From Flavobacteriales bacterium (lineage in GTDB: Bacteria > Bacteroidota > Bacteroidia > Flavobacteriales_G > Salibacteraceae): 64,000 nt of DNA. Below, piece after piece: positions 34,677 to 43,454 of this stretch. A program made the position numbers and the translations under genes. A model generated the notes under the pieces. That model was not told where the DNA came from. It was given only the letters and a program-made list of their open reading frames with translations, and searched no databases. Numbering within the stretch: position 1 is the first letter of the stretch; the number at the start of each line of letters is the position of its first letter. The stretch spans positions 62,001 through 126,000 of the forward strand of contig JABMOM010000020.1 of the NCBI GenBank assembly GCA_013204105.1, in the 5' to 3' direction.

Positions 34677-35453
34677 TTATCGAAGTTCGAATCGTATCGG
34701 TATCGTATAGTACACCCGTACATTTCTTCCATTCTGCTGACCGGGATTCCAGTCTGGCATTGCTTTTATCACCCTGATGGCTTCTTCGTCCAAGGCACCA
34801 AAAACGCCGCGAACGACGGAAACTTCGCTGATAGCACCGTTTGCTTCTACCACGAAGCGTACGTAGACAATGCCTTGGACATCGAGGTCTTTTGCAATGC
34901 CGGGATACTTTAAACTCTCTCCGAGGTACTGCATCAATGCTGGCTCTCCGCCTTTGTATGAAGGCATTTCCTCCACGAAAGATAATATGGCTTCCTCGGC
35001 TACAACAGGCGCTTCTATCGTCGCTTCAATGTCGACGATAACGCTGTCAATGCCTTCGACATCCACTGTTCCAATTTGTGCATTCTGGAGTTCATCCATG
35101 GTTGGGATGTATTCCTCATCCAAAACGTCTTCGTCCTTCTTTGGAACGGGTTGAATGAATTTTTTCTGTTCCACTTTTGGCGGAGTTTTGAATAGTTCAG
35201 GCTCTGGACGCTCTATATCGATAGGGGGTGGGGCAGACAGCTGAGAATAATTGATGACCTTTTTAACCTCCACCTTGATCTTGTCGCTCTTCGGTTCTTC
35301 CTTGAGCATTTCCTTGATGATGGGATATAAAACAAACCCCATAATCAGGCCTATGGCCAAGGCCAGGGAGGCAAAGGATCGAGTCACATCCCGCCGCTTT
35401 CGGTCTTCGACCCCATTGGACATGATGTCGAGGGTATTGATTACCTCACTCAT
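34677..35453 (-). CDS. tonB: Energy transducer TonB
   Basis: A 258-residue TonB: a cytosolic N-terminus, one transmembrane helix (SFASLALAIGLIMGFVLYPII), a proline- and acid-rich periplasmic span (APPPIDIERPEPELFKTPPKVEQKK) and the C-terminal TonB domain (YPGIAKDLDVQGIVYVRFVVEANGAI, SVVRGVFGALDEEAIRVIKAMPDWNPG, YTIPIRFEL). It would pass proton-motive energy to outer-membrane SusC/TonB-dependent transporters. ATG 35453 overlaps the end of the upstream exbD by eight bases. It is the last gene of exbB-exbD-exbD-tonB. Confidence 0.95.
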   Translation of the reverse strand: MSEVINTLDIMSNGVEDRKRRDVTRSFASLALAIGLIMGFVLYPIIKEMLKEEPKSDKIKVEVKKVINYSQLSAPPPIDIERPEPELFKTPPKVEQKKFIQPVPKKDEDVLDEEYIPTMDELQNAQIGTVDVEGIDSVIVDIEATIEAPVVAEEAILSFVEEMPSYKGGEPALMQYLGESLKYPGIAKDLDVQGIVYVRFVVEANGAISEVSVVRGVFGALDEEAIRVIKAMPDWNPGQQNGRNVRVYYTIPIRFELR

Positions 35454-35970
35454 CGACTTCCTTTTTAAGTTGCATCTCAAGGTCAAAGGTGCTGAGCTCA
35501 CTGATCGCATAGCGCTGCACATCGCTGTAATTCAGTGCATCGAGCACATCGACGAGGTTGCCATAACTACTGGATTCCAGAGGCTTTATCAAGACTACAA
35601 GTCCCTCGGTGTTCTCGTTGAGACCAGCCAACAGCGGTTCAAGTTCACCGTAAGGCAGCGACTGTGCTTGTGGATCTGTGATTCCACGGTACCATTTTAC
35701 TTCACTTGCTAAGAGGACCAAGCTGACAGTTTTGGACTCTTTCACCGCCATTTCCTTTTCGGCCAGTTCCTCCTTTGGTTTGGCTGGAATGAGCAACTCC
35801 ATCGCCTGTGGTTTGCTGAAGGTGGTTGCGAGCATGAAGAACGTCAGCAATAAGAAGGCAAGATCGACCATCGGATTCATGTCCACGTTTACCGCGCGCT
35901 TGTTGGCCTTGTTCTCAGACTCTCGCTGATTCACCTTTTCCACTTGTATGTCATCTAATTCAGGAAGCAT
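35446..35970 (-). CDS. exbD: ExbD/TolR-family protein (second copy)
   Basis: A 174-residue single-span protein: VNVDMNPMVDLAFLLLTFFMLATTF contains the transmembrane helix with the conserved aspartate of the proton path, followed by a periplasmic domain. It pairs with the ExbB homologue to energise TonB. Compared with the first ExbD it has a longer acidic N-terminus (ELDDIQVEKVNQRESENKANKR). Its start overlaps the preceding exbD by 11 bases and its end overlaps tonB. Confidence 0.94.
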   Translation of the reverse strand: MLPELDDIQVEKVNQRESENKANKRAVNVDMNPMVDLAFLLLTFFMLATTFSKPQAMELLIPAKPKEELAEKEMAVKESKTVSLVLLASEVKWYRGITDPQAQSLPYGELEPLLAGLNENTEGLVVLIKPLESSSYGNLVDVLDALNYSDVQRYAISELSTFDLEMQLKKEVDE

Positions 35971-36559
35971 CTTTCTCTGTATCTGTGATGAGGTTGAAGC
36001 GGGTAATGTTCAGATCCTGAAGGATGTCAAACACTCTTTTTACTGCGTATACAGGCGTTTCCTGATCTCCGTTGATCGCAAAGCGCAAACTGGGGTTGGC
36101 CAAGCGACTTCCGATGAGCCAATGTCGGAGCTGATCGTTCTCTACATCGGTCGGAATGCCAGACTGCGGGTACAGTTTTCGTGCTGTTTTTTCCAAGGTG
36201 ACAAATGCACTCAATTCCTCAAAAGGCACACCGAATGAGGATAAGAGGGAAAAGCGCTCAGCATCGTCCACGGATAATTGGAGTCCGTTCTGTTGGGCTA
36301 CGTAAGCGAGCATTTGCTTGCGATCGAATTTGTTGTCCAGACCAATGAATACGCGACCATCCTTGTCGATTGTGATCATGCATAGGTCCTTGTCGGGAAT
36401 CTTAAGTTCTGCTTTGGAGAAGGGGATGACGATCTCGGCGGGCATATCGGCCTTGAAGGTCGTGGTCATCATAAAAAAGGTGACCAACAGGAACGCCATG
36501 TCGACCATGGGGTTCATGTCCAACTTCGGCAGCTTTTTTATGCTCCTCAGTCTAGGCAT
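35960..36559 (-). CDS. exbD: ExbD/TolR-family protein (first copy)
   Basis: A 199-residue single-span protein with the same signature LDMNPMVDMAFLLVTFFMMTTTF, including the essential membrane aspartate, and a larger periplasmic domain (about 160 residues) ending in LRFAINGDQETPVYAVKRVFDILQDLNI, which is typical of ExbD. Two different ExbDs in one operon suggest a hetero-oligomeric motor. Its start overlaps the exbB stop by eight bases. Confidence 0.94.
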   Translation of the reverse strand: MPRLRSIKKLPKLDMNPMVDMAFLLVTFFMMTTTFKADMPAEIVIPFSKAELKIPDKDLCMITIDKDGRVFIGLDNKFDRKQMLAYVAQQNGLQLSVDDAERFSLLSSFGVPFEELSAFVTLEKTARKLYPQSGIPTDVENDQLRHWLIGSRLANPSLRFAINGDQETPVYAVKRVFDILQDLNITRFNLITDTEKDAS

Positions 36560-37439
36560 CGGTTGTGCTTTCGTCTATTTCAGCCTCGGTTTCTGATGAT
36601 TTAGAAGCGGGAGCAGTCTTGCCCTCCAGCTTTTCTTTCGCCTTTTGCTTGAAGTGATTCAAGATGGCGTAGTTGGTTTCGTCCATGCCGTAGGTGATGC
36701 GATCGATTACGTTGGTGAAGAAGTTGAAAATGACAATAGCCACAGCAGAGGTGGATATACCGAGGGCCGTGGTGACAAGTGCTTGAGATATACCACCCGC
36801 AAGTCCTACCGCATCCGGTGTTCCGGCAATTGCCAAGGCAGAAAATGCTCGGATCATTCCTGTTACAGTACCCAGCAATCCGATCAGCGTGGCGACCGAG
36901 GCGATGGTGGAAATGATCACCATGTTCCTTTCCAAGTCCGGAACCTCCAGGTGGGTGGCTTCTTCTAGGTCCCTTTTGATTTGATATGCTTTCTCCTCAG
37001 GTCGTAGGTCTTGGGTGGCTTCTTGTTGGTAGGAGTGAAGGCCCTTTTTTACCACGTTGGCAACAGCACCACGCTGCTCATCACACGCACCTATTGCGTC
37101 GGTGATATTGTCTTGTTGCAGGAAGGCTTTTACGGTTTGGGCGAATGCATTGCTTTTCCGTTTTCCTCTTGCTCGAAACAGGCTGAAACCCCGTTCGATG
37201 GAATAGGTGAGCAGTATCACCATGAACGCAAGCTGAAGGATGACGATCTGTCCACCTTTGTGAATTGTGCCGAGGTAATGTCCCTCGAGTGGTTCATTGG
37301 CTGGATCGCCATCCACAAAATGCGCTGGCGAGCCCAATATATTGTGGTAAATGAAGTACCCTGCGACCAGGGAGAGGAGGATTATTATGACTCCGGTAAC
37401 ACTGGTCAAGGAGTCTTTGAGGCGTTGTTGCTTATCCAT
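36552..37439 (-). CDS. exbB: ExbB/TolQ/MotA-family proton channel
   Basis: A 295-residue inner-membrane protein with an N-terminal helix (VTGVIIILLSLVAGYFIYHNIL), a second helix (GGQIVILQLAFMVILLTYSIERGFSLF), a cytosolic loop, then the conserved channel pair LERNMVIISTIASVATLIGLLGTVTGMIRAF and ISQALVTTALGISTSAVAIVIFNFF, whose threonines line the proton path. The C-terminus is cytosolic and charged. First gene of the TonB operon; 121 bases separate it from the divergent YdeI-like gene. Confidence 0.95.
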   Translation of the reverse strand: MDKQQRLKDSLTSVTGVIIILLSLVAGYFIYHNILGSPAHFVDGDPANEPLEGHYLGTIHKGGQIVILQLAFMVILLTYSIERGFSLFRARGKRKSNAFAQTVKAFLQQDNITDAIGACDEQRGAVANVVKKGLHSYQQEATQDLRPEEKAYQIKRDLEEATHLEVPDLERNMVIISTIASVATLIGLLGTVTGMIRAFSALAIAGTPDAVGLAGGISQALVTTALGISTSAVAIVIFNFFTNVIDRITYGMDETNYAILNHFKQKAKEKLEGKTAPASKSSETEAEIDESTTDA

Positions 37440-37560
37440 TAGGCGTGAATGCTTTTATGTCATCCAAGCTAACGATTTTATTGACTTCTAAGGGAGTTGG
37501 ATCAAAAAGTATCGCACTTGATGTGGATGTTTAAGATCATCCCTTTGGTACATTTACACT

Positions 37561-38097
37561 ATGTCGGATAAGGTCAAACTCACAGTTCAGCTCACAAAGT
37601 CTGAGAGCAACCTGATGTGGTATTACACCATCAATGTGTCAGAGGAAGTGGCTCAGCCGTTTATTGATGGGCTTGATCGTCGCGTGATTTGCACCCTCCC
37701 GGATGGCGATCATTTTCATTGCGCGCTGTTTGCTTCCAAACAAGGGGGCTATAACATTCTTCTCAACAAGCAACGGCGAGATAGACTGGGGCTACGGACG
37801 GGAAGCGTCTTTGAAATAATTTTGGAAAAGGACACGACCAAGTACGGCAGCGCGATGAGCGATGAGTTTGCGGCGGTCCTTGAACAAGACGAGGACGGGG
37901 GTACGATCTTCCATGGTTTGACCCCAGGAAAGCAAAGGGCCTTGATCTATTTCAGCGACAATGTGAAAAGTTCGGACATTAAAATCCGGAGGGCGCTGGT
38001 TGTGATGAGACACTTAAGCGAGAGTGAAGGCGATTTGGATTACAAGCGCCTGAGTACGCTGATAAAGGAGGCGAATCAATCCGCCAAATTGAAGTGA
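37561..38097 (+). CDS. YdeI/OmpD-associated (DUF1905-type) protein
   Basis: A 178-residue cytosolic protein with a DUF1905-like N-terminal barrel (MWYYTINVSEEVAQPFI, RVICTLPDGDHFHCALF, GYNILLNKQRRDRLGL) and the C-terminal YdeI helical domain (LTPGKQRALIYFSDNVKSSDIKIRRALVVMRHL). YdeI proteins were linked to resistance against cationic peptides, but the mechanism is unknown. TACATTTACACT precedes the ATG, a near-consensus -7 element very close to the start. The stop abuts the convergent divIC gene. Confidence 0.83.
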   Translation: MSDKVKLTVQLTKSESNLMWYYTINVSEEVAQPFIDGLDRRVICTLPDGDHFHCALFASKQGGYNILLNKQRRDRLGLRTGSVFEIILEKDTTKYGSAMSDEFAAVLEQDEDGGTIFHGLTPGKQRALIYFSDNVKSSDIKIRRALVVMRHLSESEGDLDYKRLSTLIKEANQSAKLK

Positions 38098-38433
38098 TCA
38101 TTCTTCGTCTACAAAGATGAAGATCTCTTCATTCGGCCGTTTCATGAAGTATTTCTCTCGAGCGAATTTCTCGAGCTTGCTGTTGTCGCTCAAAAGTTCT
38201 TCGAGGTCCTCATGGATGCTGATGATCTCAAGCTGATAGTATTCTCTGTCTGAATCGAGCTGGTACAATTCCGCACGAAGTTCGATTTGGTTGATCATAT
38301 TGTGCTGATCGAAGAACATCATCCAAATGGCGAAAACGCCTGTGGTGATTGCGTAGCGGTTCTTAAGGTACCAGGGGAGTCTCTCCCAATAGTCTCTGAG
38401 CATACCACGAAATTGATGAAAGAGTCGGTACAT
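38098..38433 (-). CDS. FtsB/DivIC-family cell division protein
   Basis: A 111-residue bitopic protein: a short cytosolic N-terminus, one membrane helix (YAITTGVFAIWMMFF, about 29-45), then a coiled coil (IELRAELYQLDSDREYYQLEIISIHEDLEELL) and the conserved end LEKFAREKYFMKRPNEEIFIF. It belongs to the septum-formation initiator family that bridges FtsL and FtsQ in the divisome. A long hairpin ends five bases before its ATG. It follows gap on the same strand. Confidence 0.9.
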   Translation of the reverse strand: MYRLFHQFRGMLRDYWERLPWYLKNRYAITTGVFAIWMMFFDQHNMINQIELRAELYQLDSDREYYQLEIISIHEDLEELLSDNSKLEKFAREKYFMKRPNEEIFIFVDEE

Positions 38434-38438
38434 AATTG

Positions 38439-38474
38439 AAGAAGGCTGTCCAATTATGAACAGCCTTCTTTTGA
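38439..38474. terminator. Hairpin between gap and divIC
   Basis: AAGAAGGCTGT (38439-38449) pairs with ACAGCCTTCTT (38460-38470): 11 bp with a 10-base loop. On the plus strand it is followed by TTGATCTT and looks like a terminator. On the minus strand, the coding direction, the T-run is weak and the hairpin ends five bases before the divIC ATG, so it may attenuate or block translation instead. Confidence 0.6.
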
Positions 38475-38496
38475 TCTTAGTATGAATGCGGTGTGA

Positions 38497-39954
38497 TCAA
38501 TAGTAGATCAGGCGACGCACCCTAGCAATGTGCTTCGCGAGGCGCAACACCTGCTTGGTGTATCCGAATTCATTGTCGTACCATACGTAAAGTACAATGC
38601 TCTTCTTGTCTGGGTGTACGATGGTGGCGTGACTGTCATAAACAGAACAACAAGAATTGCCAACGATGTCGCTGGATACACATTCTTCGTTGATGTTATA
38701 GTTGATCTGATTTACCAGGTCTCCACGAAGGGCGGCATCCTTGAGTAGGCTGTCCACTTCTGCTAGCGTGGTTTCTCGGCTTATTGTAAGGCTAAGAATG
38801 GCCAATGAACCATTCGGCACAGGAACACGTACAGCATTCGCAGTCAACTTGTCTTTCAAATCAGGAATCACCTTGGTCACAGCACGTCCAGCTCCAGTTT
38901 CGGTGATCACCATGTTGATGGCTGCTGATCGTCCACGTCGGGCCTTCTTGTGCATGTTGTCCAGTAAGTTCTGGTCGTTGGTATACGCATGTACCGTCTC
39001 TATGTGGCCTTTGTCCACGCCTAGGCTGTCGTGGATGACCTTCAATACAGGAACGATGGCGTTGGTTGTACAGGAGGCTGCAGAGATGACATCATCTTCG
39101 TCAAGTTGAAGCGTTTTGTGGTTCACTCCGTAAACGACGTTTGGTACTTCTTTGCCAGGGGCGGTAAGCAATACCTTCGACGCTCCTTTTGAGCTGAGGT
39201 GCCTACTGAGAGCCGTTTTATCCTTGAACACACCCGTGTTATCGATGATCAATGCATCGTTGATGCCATACGAGGTGTAATCGATGTCCTCTGGATTCTT
39301 AGCTGCGATAAACTTCACGCGTTGACCATTGATGATCAACTCCATGTTTTCGTAGTCTTCTTCGACCGTGCCTTGAAAACGACCATGTACGGAGTCGTTG
39401 CGGAGCAGGTGAGCGCGTTTGTTCAGTTGGTCCTTATCGATGGTCCGAACTACAATCGCACGAAGCCGCAGCTGTTGCCCTTTGCCTGCAGACGTAATAA
39501 GAAGACGAGCTGCCAAACGACCAATACGTCCAAATCCGTACAAGACTACATCCTTTGGACGCGTTTCCTCATCCTCATCGATCGTAAAGCCTGTCAATTT
39601 AGCCTCGAGGAAAGTGCGTTGATCGCTGAACTGACCTTTCTCCGCTTGCCATTGATAGGCGAGAAGACCGATGTCTAGCTTGGATTGAGCAATGTTCATG
39701 GTCAATAGTTCAGCCGCTAGGGACGACGTGTCGTGCACACTGATTGCTTTGTTGACTACTACATTGGCATAGGCATGCAGTTGAAGAATGTCGGAAATGG
39801 TCACATCGACCAGAGGGTTTCGGAACAGAACCAACTCTATTCCTTTGTCGAACTGCAAGTGGCCTATACAGCTTTGGAGTTCAACTGCGGCTTTCTCATC
39901 CTTGAGGTAAGCGCTGAAATCACTTTGATAGTTGTCTACTACCTGAGTATCCAT
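38497..39954 (-). CDS. gap: Glyceraldehyde-3-phosphate dehydrogenase, long form
   Basis: A 485-residue GAPDH. The NAD-binding fold starts only at about residue 136 (VVLYGFGRIGRLAARLL) and the catalytic cysteine is C295 in SAASCTTNAIVP; WYDNEFGYTKQV closes the domain. The first 135 residues are a helical extension absent from classical 330-residue enzymes. This long type occurs in Bacteroidota beside or instead of the classical form and may serve the gluconeogenic direction or another cofactor; that is inference. ATG 39954 is chosen over an upstream frame extension to 40017. The rpoD terminator separates it from rpoD. Confidence 0.93.
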   Translation of the reverse strand: MDTQVVDNYQSDFSAYLKDEKAAVELQSCIGHLQFDKGIELVLFRNPLVDVTISDILQLHAYANVVVNKAISVHDTSSLAAELLTMNIAQSKLDIGLLAYQWQAEKGQFSDQRTFLEAKLTGFTIDEDEETRPKDVVLYGFGRIGRLAARLLITSAGKGQQLRLRAIVVRTIDKDQLNKRAHLLRNDSVHGRFQGTVEEDYENMELIINGQRVKFIAAKNPEDIDYTSYGINDALIIDNTGVFKDKTALSRHLSSKGASKVLLTAPGKEVPNVVYGVNHKTLQLDEDDVISAASCTTNAIVPVLKVIHDSLGVDKGHIETVHAYTNDQNLLDNMHKKARRGRSAAINMVITETGAGRAVTKVIPDLKDKLTANAVRVPVPNGSLAILSLTISRETTLAEVDSLLKDAALRGDLVNQINYNINEECVSSDIVGNSCCSVYDSHATIVHPDKKSIVLYVWYDNEFGYTKQVLRLAKHIARVRRLIYY

Positions 39955-39994
39955 GGGTGTTGAATGTAAATGTGGTTTGTGAAGAAGTGGAATC

Positions 39995-40022
39995 AAAAAG
40001 GGCCGTGAAATCATCACGGCCC
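39995..40022 (-). terminator. Rho-independent terminator of rpoD
   Basis: On the minus strand GGGCCGTGA and TCACGGCCC (arms 40014-40022 and 40000-40008, five-base loop) are followed by TTTTT (39995-39999). It lies 14 bases after the rpoD stop. Confidence 0.88.
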
Positions 40023-40035
40023 GTCGAGGTTTTAT

Positions 40036-40902
40036 TTAGTCTCCCAGATACATTTTAAGGAGTCGGCTTCGCGAATTTTGTCGTAAGCGCCGAATGGCCT
40101 TTTCCTTGATCTGTCGCACGCGCTCTCGAGTGAGGTCAAATTTGTCTCCGATCTCTTCGAGGGTTAGACCGTGGTTCATTCCAATTCCGAAGAACAGTCT
40201 GATAACGTCACGTTCTCGTTCGGTAAGTGTTTCTAGTGAACGCTCGATTTCTCGTTGAAGCGACTCGCGCATCAGTTCGCCATCGGCGCTTGGTGATTCA
40301 TTGTTGCTGATCAAATCGAGCAAGCTGAAATCTTCATCTTCCTTCAAAGGAGCGTCAACGGACACATGGCGTCCTGCTACACTCATGGTATCCTTGACCT
40401 TTTCTTCCGGAATCTCTAGTGCGGATGCCAATTCATCTGCAACAGGAGGACGTTCAAATCGTTGTTCAAGCTGAGCGTATGCTTTGTTGATCTTATTCAA
40501 TGAGCCCACTTGGTTCAATGGAAGACGAACGATACGTGATTGCTCAGCAATCGCTTGAAGGATTGACTGACGAATCCACCAAACGGCGTAAGAGATAAAC
40601 TTAAATCCGCGGGTTTCATCGAAGCGTTGCGCAGCTTTGATGAGTCCAAGGTTTCCCTCATTGATCAAATCAGGAAGGGTGAGGCCTTGGTTTTGGTATT
40701 GCTTGGACACCGAGACCACGAAACGAAGGTTTGCGCGCACCAATTGGTCCAACGCTCTTTGATCTCCTTTCTTGATCTTCTTCGCAAGTTCAACCTCTTG
40801 CTCCGCGTTGATCATCTCTTCGCGGCTGATTTCAGTCAAGTACTTGTCCAGCGACTGACTGTCCCGGTTGGTGATTGACTTTGTGATCTTTAACTGCCTC
40901 AT
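40036..40902 (-). CDS. rpoD: Housekeeping RNA polymerase sigma factor
   Basis: A 288-residue sigma-70 of the short Bacteroidota type without region 1.1. Region 1.2 is [27 protein letters not shown], region 2 is [59 protein letters not shown], then region 3, and region 4 is [49 protein letters not shown]. It recognises the phylum's TTTG/TAnnTTTG promoters, many of which can be read in this window. Its own -7 element TACCTTTG lies 45 bases upstream, and a strong terminator follows it. Confidence 0.97.
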   Translation of the reverse strand: MRQLKITKSITNRDSQSLDKYLTEISREEMINAEQEVELAKKIKKGDQRALDQLVRANLRFVVSVSKQYQNQGLTLPDLINEGNLGLIKAAQRFDETRGFKFISYAVWWIRQSILQAIAEQSRIVRLPLNQVGSLNKINKAYAQLEQRFERPPVADELASALEIPEEKVKDTMSVAGRHVSVDAPLKEDEDFSLLDLISNNESPSADGELMRESLQREIERSLETLTERERDVIRLFFGIGMNHGLTLEEIGDKFDLTRERVRQIKEKAIRRLRQNSRSRLLKMYLGD

Positions 40903-40947
40903 ATTCTTATGTTTCCCCCAATTAATTTCATAGGCTTATCGGGCCTG

Positions 40948-40955
40948 CAAAGGTA
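40948..40955 (-). promoter_or_regulatory. -7 element TACCTTTG of rpoD
   Basis: The minus strand reads TACCTTTG, perfect to consensus, with TTG about 20 bases further upstream in the -33 region. It leaves a leader of about 45 bases for rpoD. Confidence 0.6.
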
Positions 40956-41047
40956 CACTTTTTTACATCCGTAAACAACCATTTCTTCCGACACCTCTAC
41001 TAAGACGTCTACACTAGGTAAAACGTGAGCTGAGCGGAAAAGTTTCG

Positions 41048-42529
41048 TTAAAGTCCGAAACCGTAATAAGCCCTTTTTCCATTGGGGTAAATGCCTTCCA
41101 TCAGGATGCCGCCCTTCTTTTCCTTTAGGAGTTCATAGAAATGCGCCTTGTCTTTGACCCACTGCTGGTCCACTTTCAGGATGATGAAATCGGGAGATAT
41201 TCCTGCCGATTTGAGTTTTCCAACTCCTATTTCTTTTACGCGGACCCCATATCTTATGCCAAGATCCTTCTTCGTTTCTGGATCCACATCTTCGAGCAAT
41301 GCGTTGAGTTGCTCATGGATCTCTAATTGCTTTTTGGGTGTCAGCGCCTCTCCACCAAACTGATTGCGAAGGGTGAGGGGGATGTTGATGATGCTTCCGG
41401 CTCGATTGACCGTGACAAGGATGTCGTCGCCAGGTCGGAACTTGCTCAATTGTTCTTGCATTTCGGTCATATTCTTCACGGAACGCTCCGCTATCTTTAG
41501 GATGACATCGCCTTCCTTAATCCCTGCCGCTTTAGCAGCTCCCATGTCCAAGGCCGTAGCGACGTAGACGCCTTCATTTACGTTGAGTGATTTCAACGCA
41601 GACAGTTCTTGATTGACATTCTGAATGCGCACGCCCAGGTAACCGCGTTGTACTGTGCCGTATTCCAAAAGGTCCTCCACCACTTTTGCGACGATGTTGA
41701 CAGGTATGGCGAAGGAGTAGCCAGTGTAGGATCCAGTATTGGATTTAATGGCTGCGTTGATGCCGATCAATTCGCCTCGGCTATTGACCAAAGCGCCGCC
41801 GCTGTTGCCAGGGTTTACGGCTGCATCTGTTTGAATGAAAGACTCAACTGCGCTGGCTCCATCTGGTCCGTTTGCTAGAATGTTGATGTCACGACCCTTC
41901 GCACTCACGATTCCTGCCGTTACGGTGCTCTCCAAATTGAATGGGTTTCCAACGGCCAGCACCCATTCTCCTACCTTGACTTGGTCTGAATTTCCAATAT
42001 CGATCTTCGGCAAGTCACTGGCGTTGATCTTCAGCAGGGCAAGATCGCTGGAAGGATCTCTGCCAATCACCTCGGCCTCGTAGCTTCGGTTGTCGTTTGT
42101 GACGACTTCAACGGTGGAAGCCCCGTCTATGACGTGGTTGTTGGTGACGATGTATCCGTCATCAGACATAATGACTCCCGACCCGGCGCCTGCGCCCATG
42201 CGGGGTTGTTTTTGTTGCATCCCATCGCCAAAAAAGAAATGTCGGATGGGGTCAAAAGTGTAGTAGCCCCCGTCCATTTCGTAGGTTGTTTTCACATGAA
42301 CTACAGCGTTGACGGTTCGTTCTGCTGCTGAGGTGAAATCTACCGTTTCCGCGGGCAACCCGTAAGACACCTGCTTCACATTCCCTTCTCGTTGGTCGAT
42401 GTGTTCGGCCCTTAAGAGCTCCACGGCTTCCAATCGCTCCAATCTTTGGTTTTGATAAAAGAGAAAGGCGCCTGACGAAAGTGCGCCTCCTAAGATCGCT
42501 GCCAAAAAGTATCCTGCTGTCTTGTTCAT
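41048..42529 (-). CDS. degQ: Do/DegQ-type serine protease (HtrA)
   Basis: A 493-residue periplasmic protease and chaperone. The N-terminal hydrophobic segment (AGYFLAAILGGALSSGAFLFYQ) is a signal peptide or anchor. The trypsin-like domain has the triad H132 (TNNHVID), D162 (SSDLALL) and S243 (GNSGGA). Two PDZ domains follow: the first with GYLGVRIQNVNQE and GDVILKI, the second degenerate from about residue 400. It would degrade misfolded envelope proteins. ATG 42529 is preferred to 42550. It is monocistronic as far as can be seen and divergent from dapF. Confidence 0.95.
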   Translation of the reverse strand: MNKTAGYFLAAILGGALSSGAFLFYQNQRLERLEAVELLRAEHIDQREGNVKQVSYGLPAETVDFTSAAERTVNAVVHVKTTYEMDGGYYTFDPIRHFFFGDGMQQKQPRMGAGAGSGVIMSDDGYIVTNNHVIDGASTVEVVTNDNRSYEAEVIGRDPSSDLALLKINASDLPKIDIGNSDQVKVGEWVLAVGNPFNLESTVTAGIVSAKGRDINILANGPDGASAVESFIQTDAAVNPGNSGGALVNSRGELIGINAAIKSNTGSYTGYSFAIPVNIVAKVVEDLLEYGTVQRGYLGVRIQNVNQELSALKSLNVNEGVYVATALDMGAAKAAGIKEGDVILKIAERSVKNMTEMQEQLSKFRPGDDILVTVNRAGSIINIPLTLRNQFGGEALTPKKQLEIHEQLNALLEDVDPETKKDLGIRYGVRVKEIGVGKLKSAGISPDFIILKVDQQWVKDKAHFYELLKEKKGGILMEGIYPNGKRAYYGFGL

Positions 42530-42677
42530 GTCCTTTGATTTTAAATTCACATTACTTACTCGAAATAACTATCAAAGCCCTAGTATCGTTGCCCTCGAGC
42601 TGTTAATTAATTCTAAGCAGTTCTTGGAGTCGAAACGAGAACGCGGCTGTGTGACCAGAAGTTCGGAATATTGCAGG

Positions 42678-43454
42678 GTGATCAAATTTCATAAATACCA
42701 CGGAGCAGGCAACGATTTCATCTTGATCGACGATCGAGCAGGGACATTTCCTGCGCAATCCTTTGACTTGGTCGCGCGCATGTGCGACCGTCATTTTGGG
42801 ATTGGAGCCGACGGCCTCATGCTCCTTCGTGAAGCGGAAGGGGTGGATTTCGAAATGATCTATTACAATAGCGATGGGCAGTTCAGTTCAATGTGTGGAA
42901 ATGGAGGTAGATGCATTACGAGGTTTGCCGCTGACCTTGGCATCATCGAAAACAAAGCATTGTTCACCGCTGTAGATGGTGCTCACCACGCGACGGTGAA
43001 TAAGGATGGAAGCATTTCGCTTGAAATGATCGATGTGATCGAGGTGGAGTCATTGGACGATGGTGCCCTTTTGCTGGACACAGGATCCCCTCATTATGTG
43101 CTTCTGACCGAAAGACTTGACGATAAGGACATGCAGACAGAGGGACGAAGAATCCGTTACAATGAGCGCTTTAAAGCTGAAGGCGTCAATGTGAACTTGG
43201 TAGAGTGGAAGGATGGCTGTTTGCACATCCGCACCTATGAGCGCGGCGTGGAAGATGAAACATTGGCATGCGGTACCGGAGTTACAGCGGCGGCCATCGC
43301 AGCTCAAGTCTGGGGTCTGTCTGAATCTCCAGTGAAGGTCAAGGCGGTCGGTGGTGACCTTTCCGTCACCTTCAGCGTTGAAAATAACGCCTATTCAAAA
43401 ATTTGGAAGACGGGGCCAGCGGTTTTTGTGTTTAAAGGAAGCTTCGAAGTATGA
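42678..43454 (+). CDS. dapF: Diaminopimelate epimerase DapF
   Basis: A 258-residue enzyme converting LL- to meso-diaminopimelate for lysine and peptidoglycan synthesis. The two catalytic cysteines are C73 (MCGNGGRC) and C198 (LACGTGVTAAA). The conserved opening KFHKYHGAGNDFILID fixes the start at the GTG at 42678; the open frame upstream to 42522 has no family similarity. Its stop overlaps the GNAT gene start (ATGA, 43451-43454), which in turn overlaps mltG, giving a three-gene operon for cell-wall functions. Confidence 0.95.
   Translation: MIKFHKYHGAGNDFILIDDRAGTFPAQSFDLVARMCDRHFGIGADGLMLLREAEGVDFEMIYYNSDGQFSSMCGNGGRCITRFAADLGIIENKALFTAVDGAHHATVNKDGSISLEMIDVIEVESLDDGALLLDTGSPHYVLLTERLDDKDMQTEGRRIRYNERFKAEGVNVNLVEWKDGCLHIRTYERGVEDETLACGTGVTAAAIAAQVWGLSESPVKVKAVGGDLSVTFSVENNAYSKIWKTGPAVFVFKGSFEV

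Noticed and set aside
42522-42677. N-terminal extension of DapF
   Set aside because: The frame is open upstream but lacks family similarity; the conserved KFHKYHGAGNDF opening fixes the start at the GTG at 42678.
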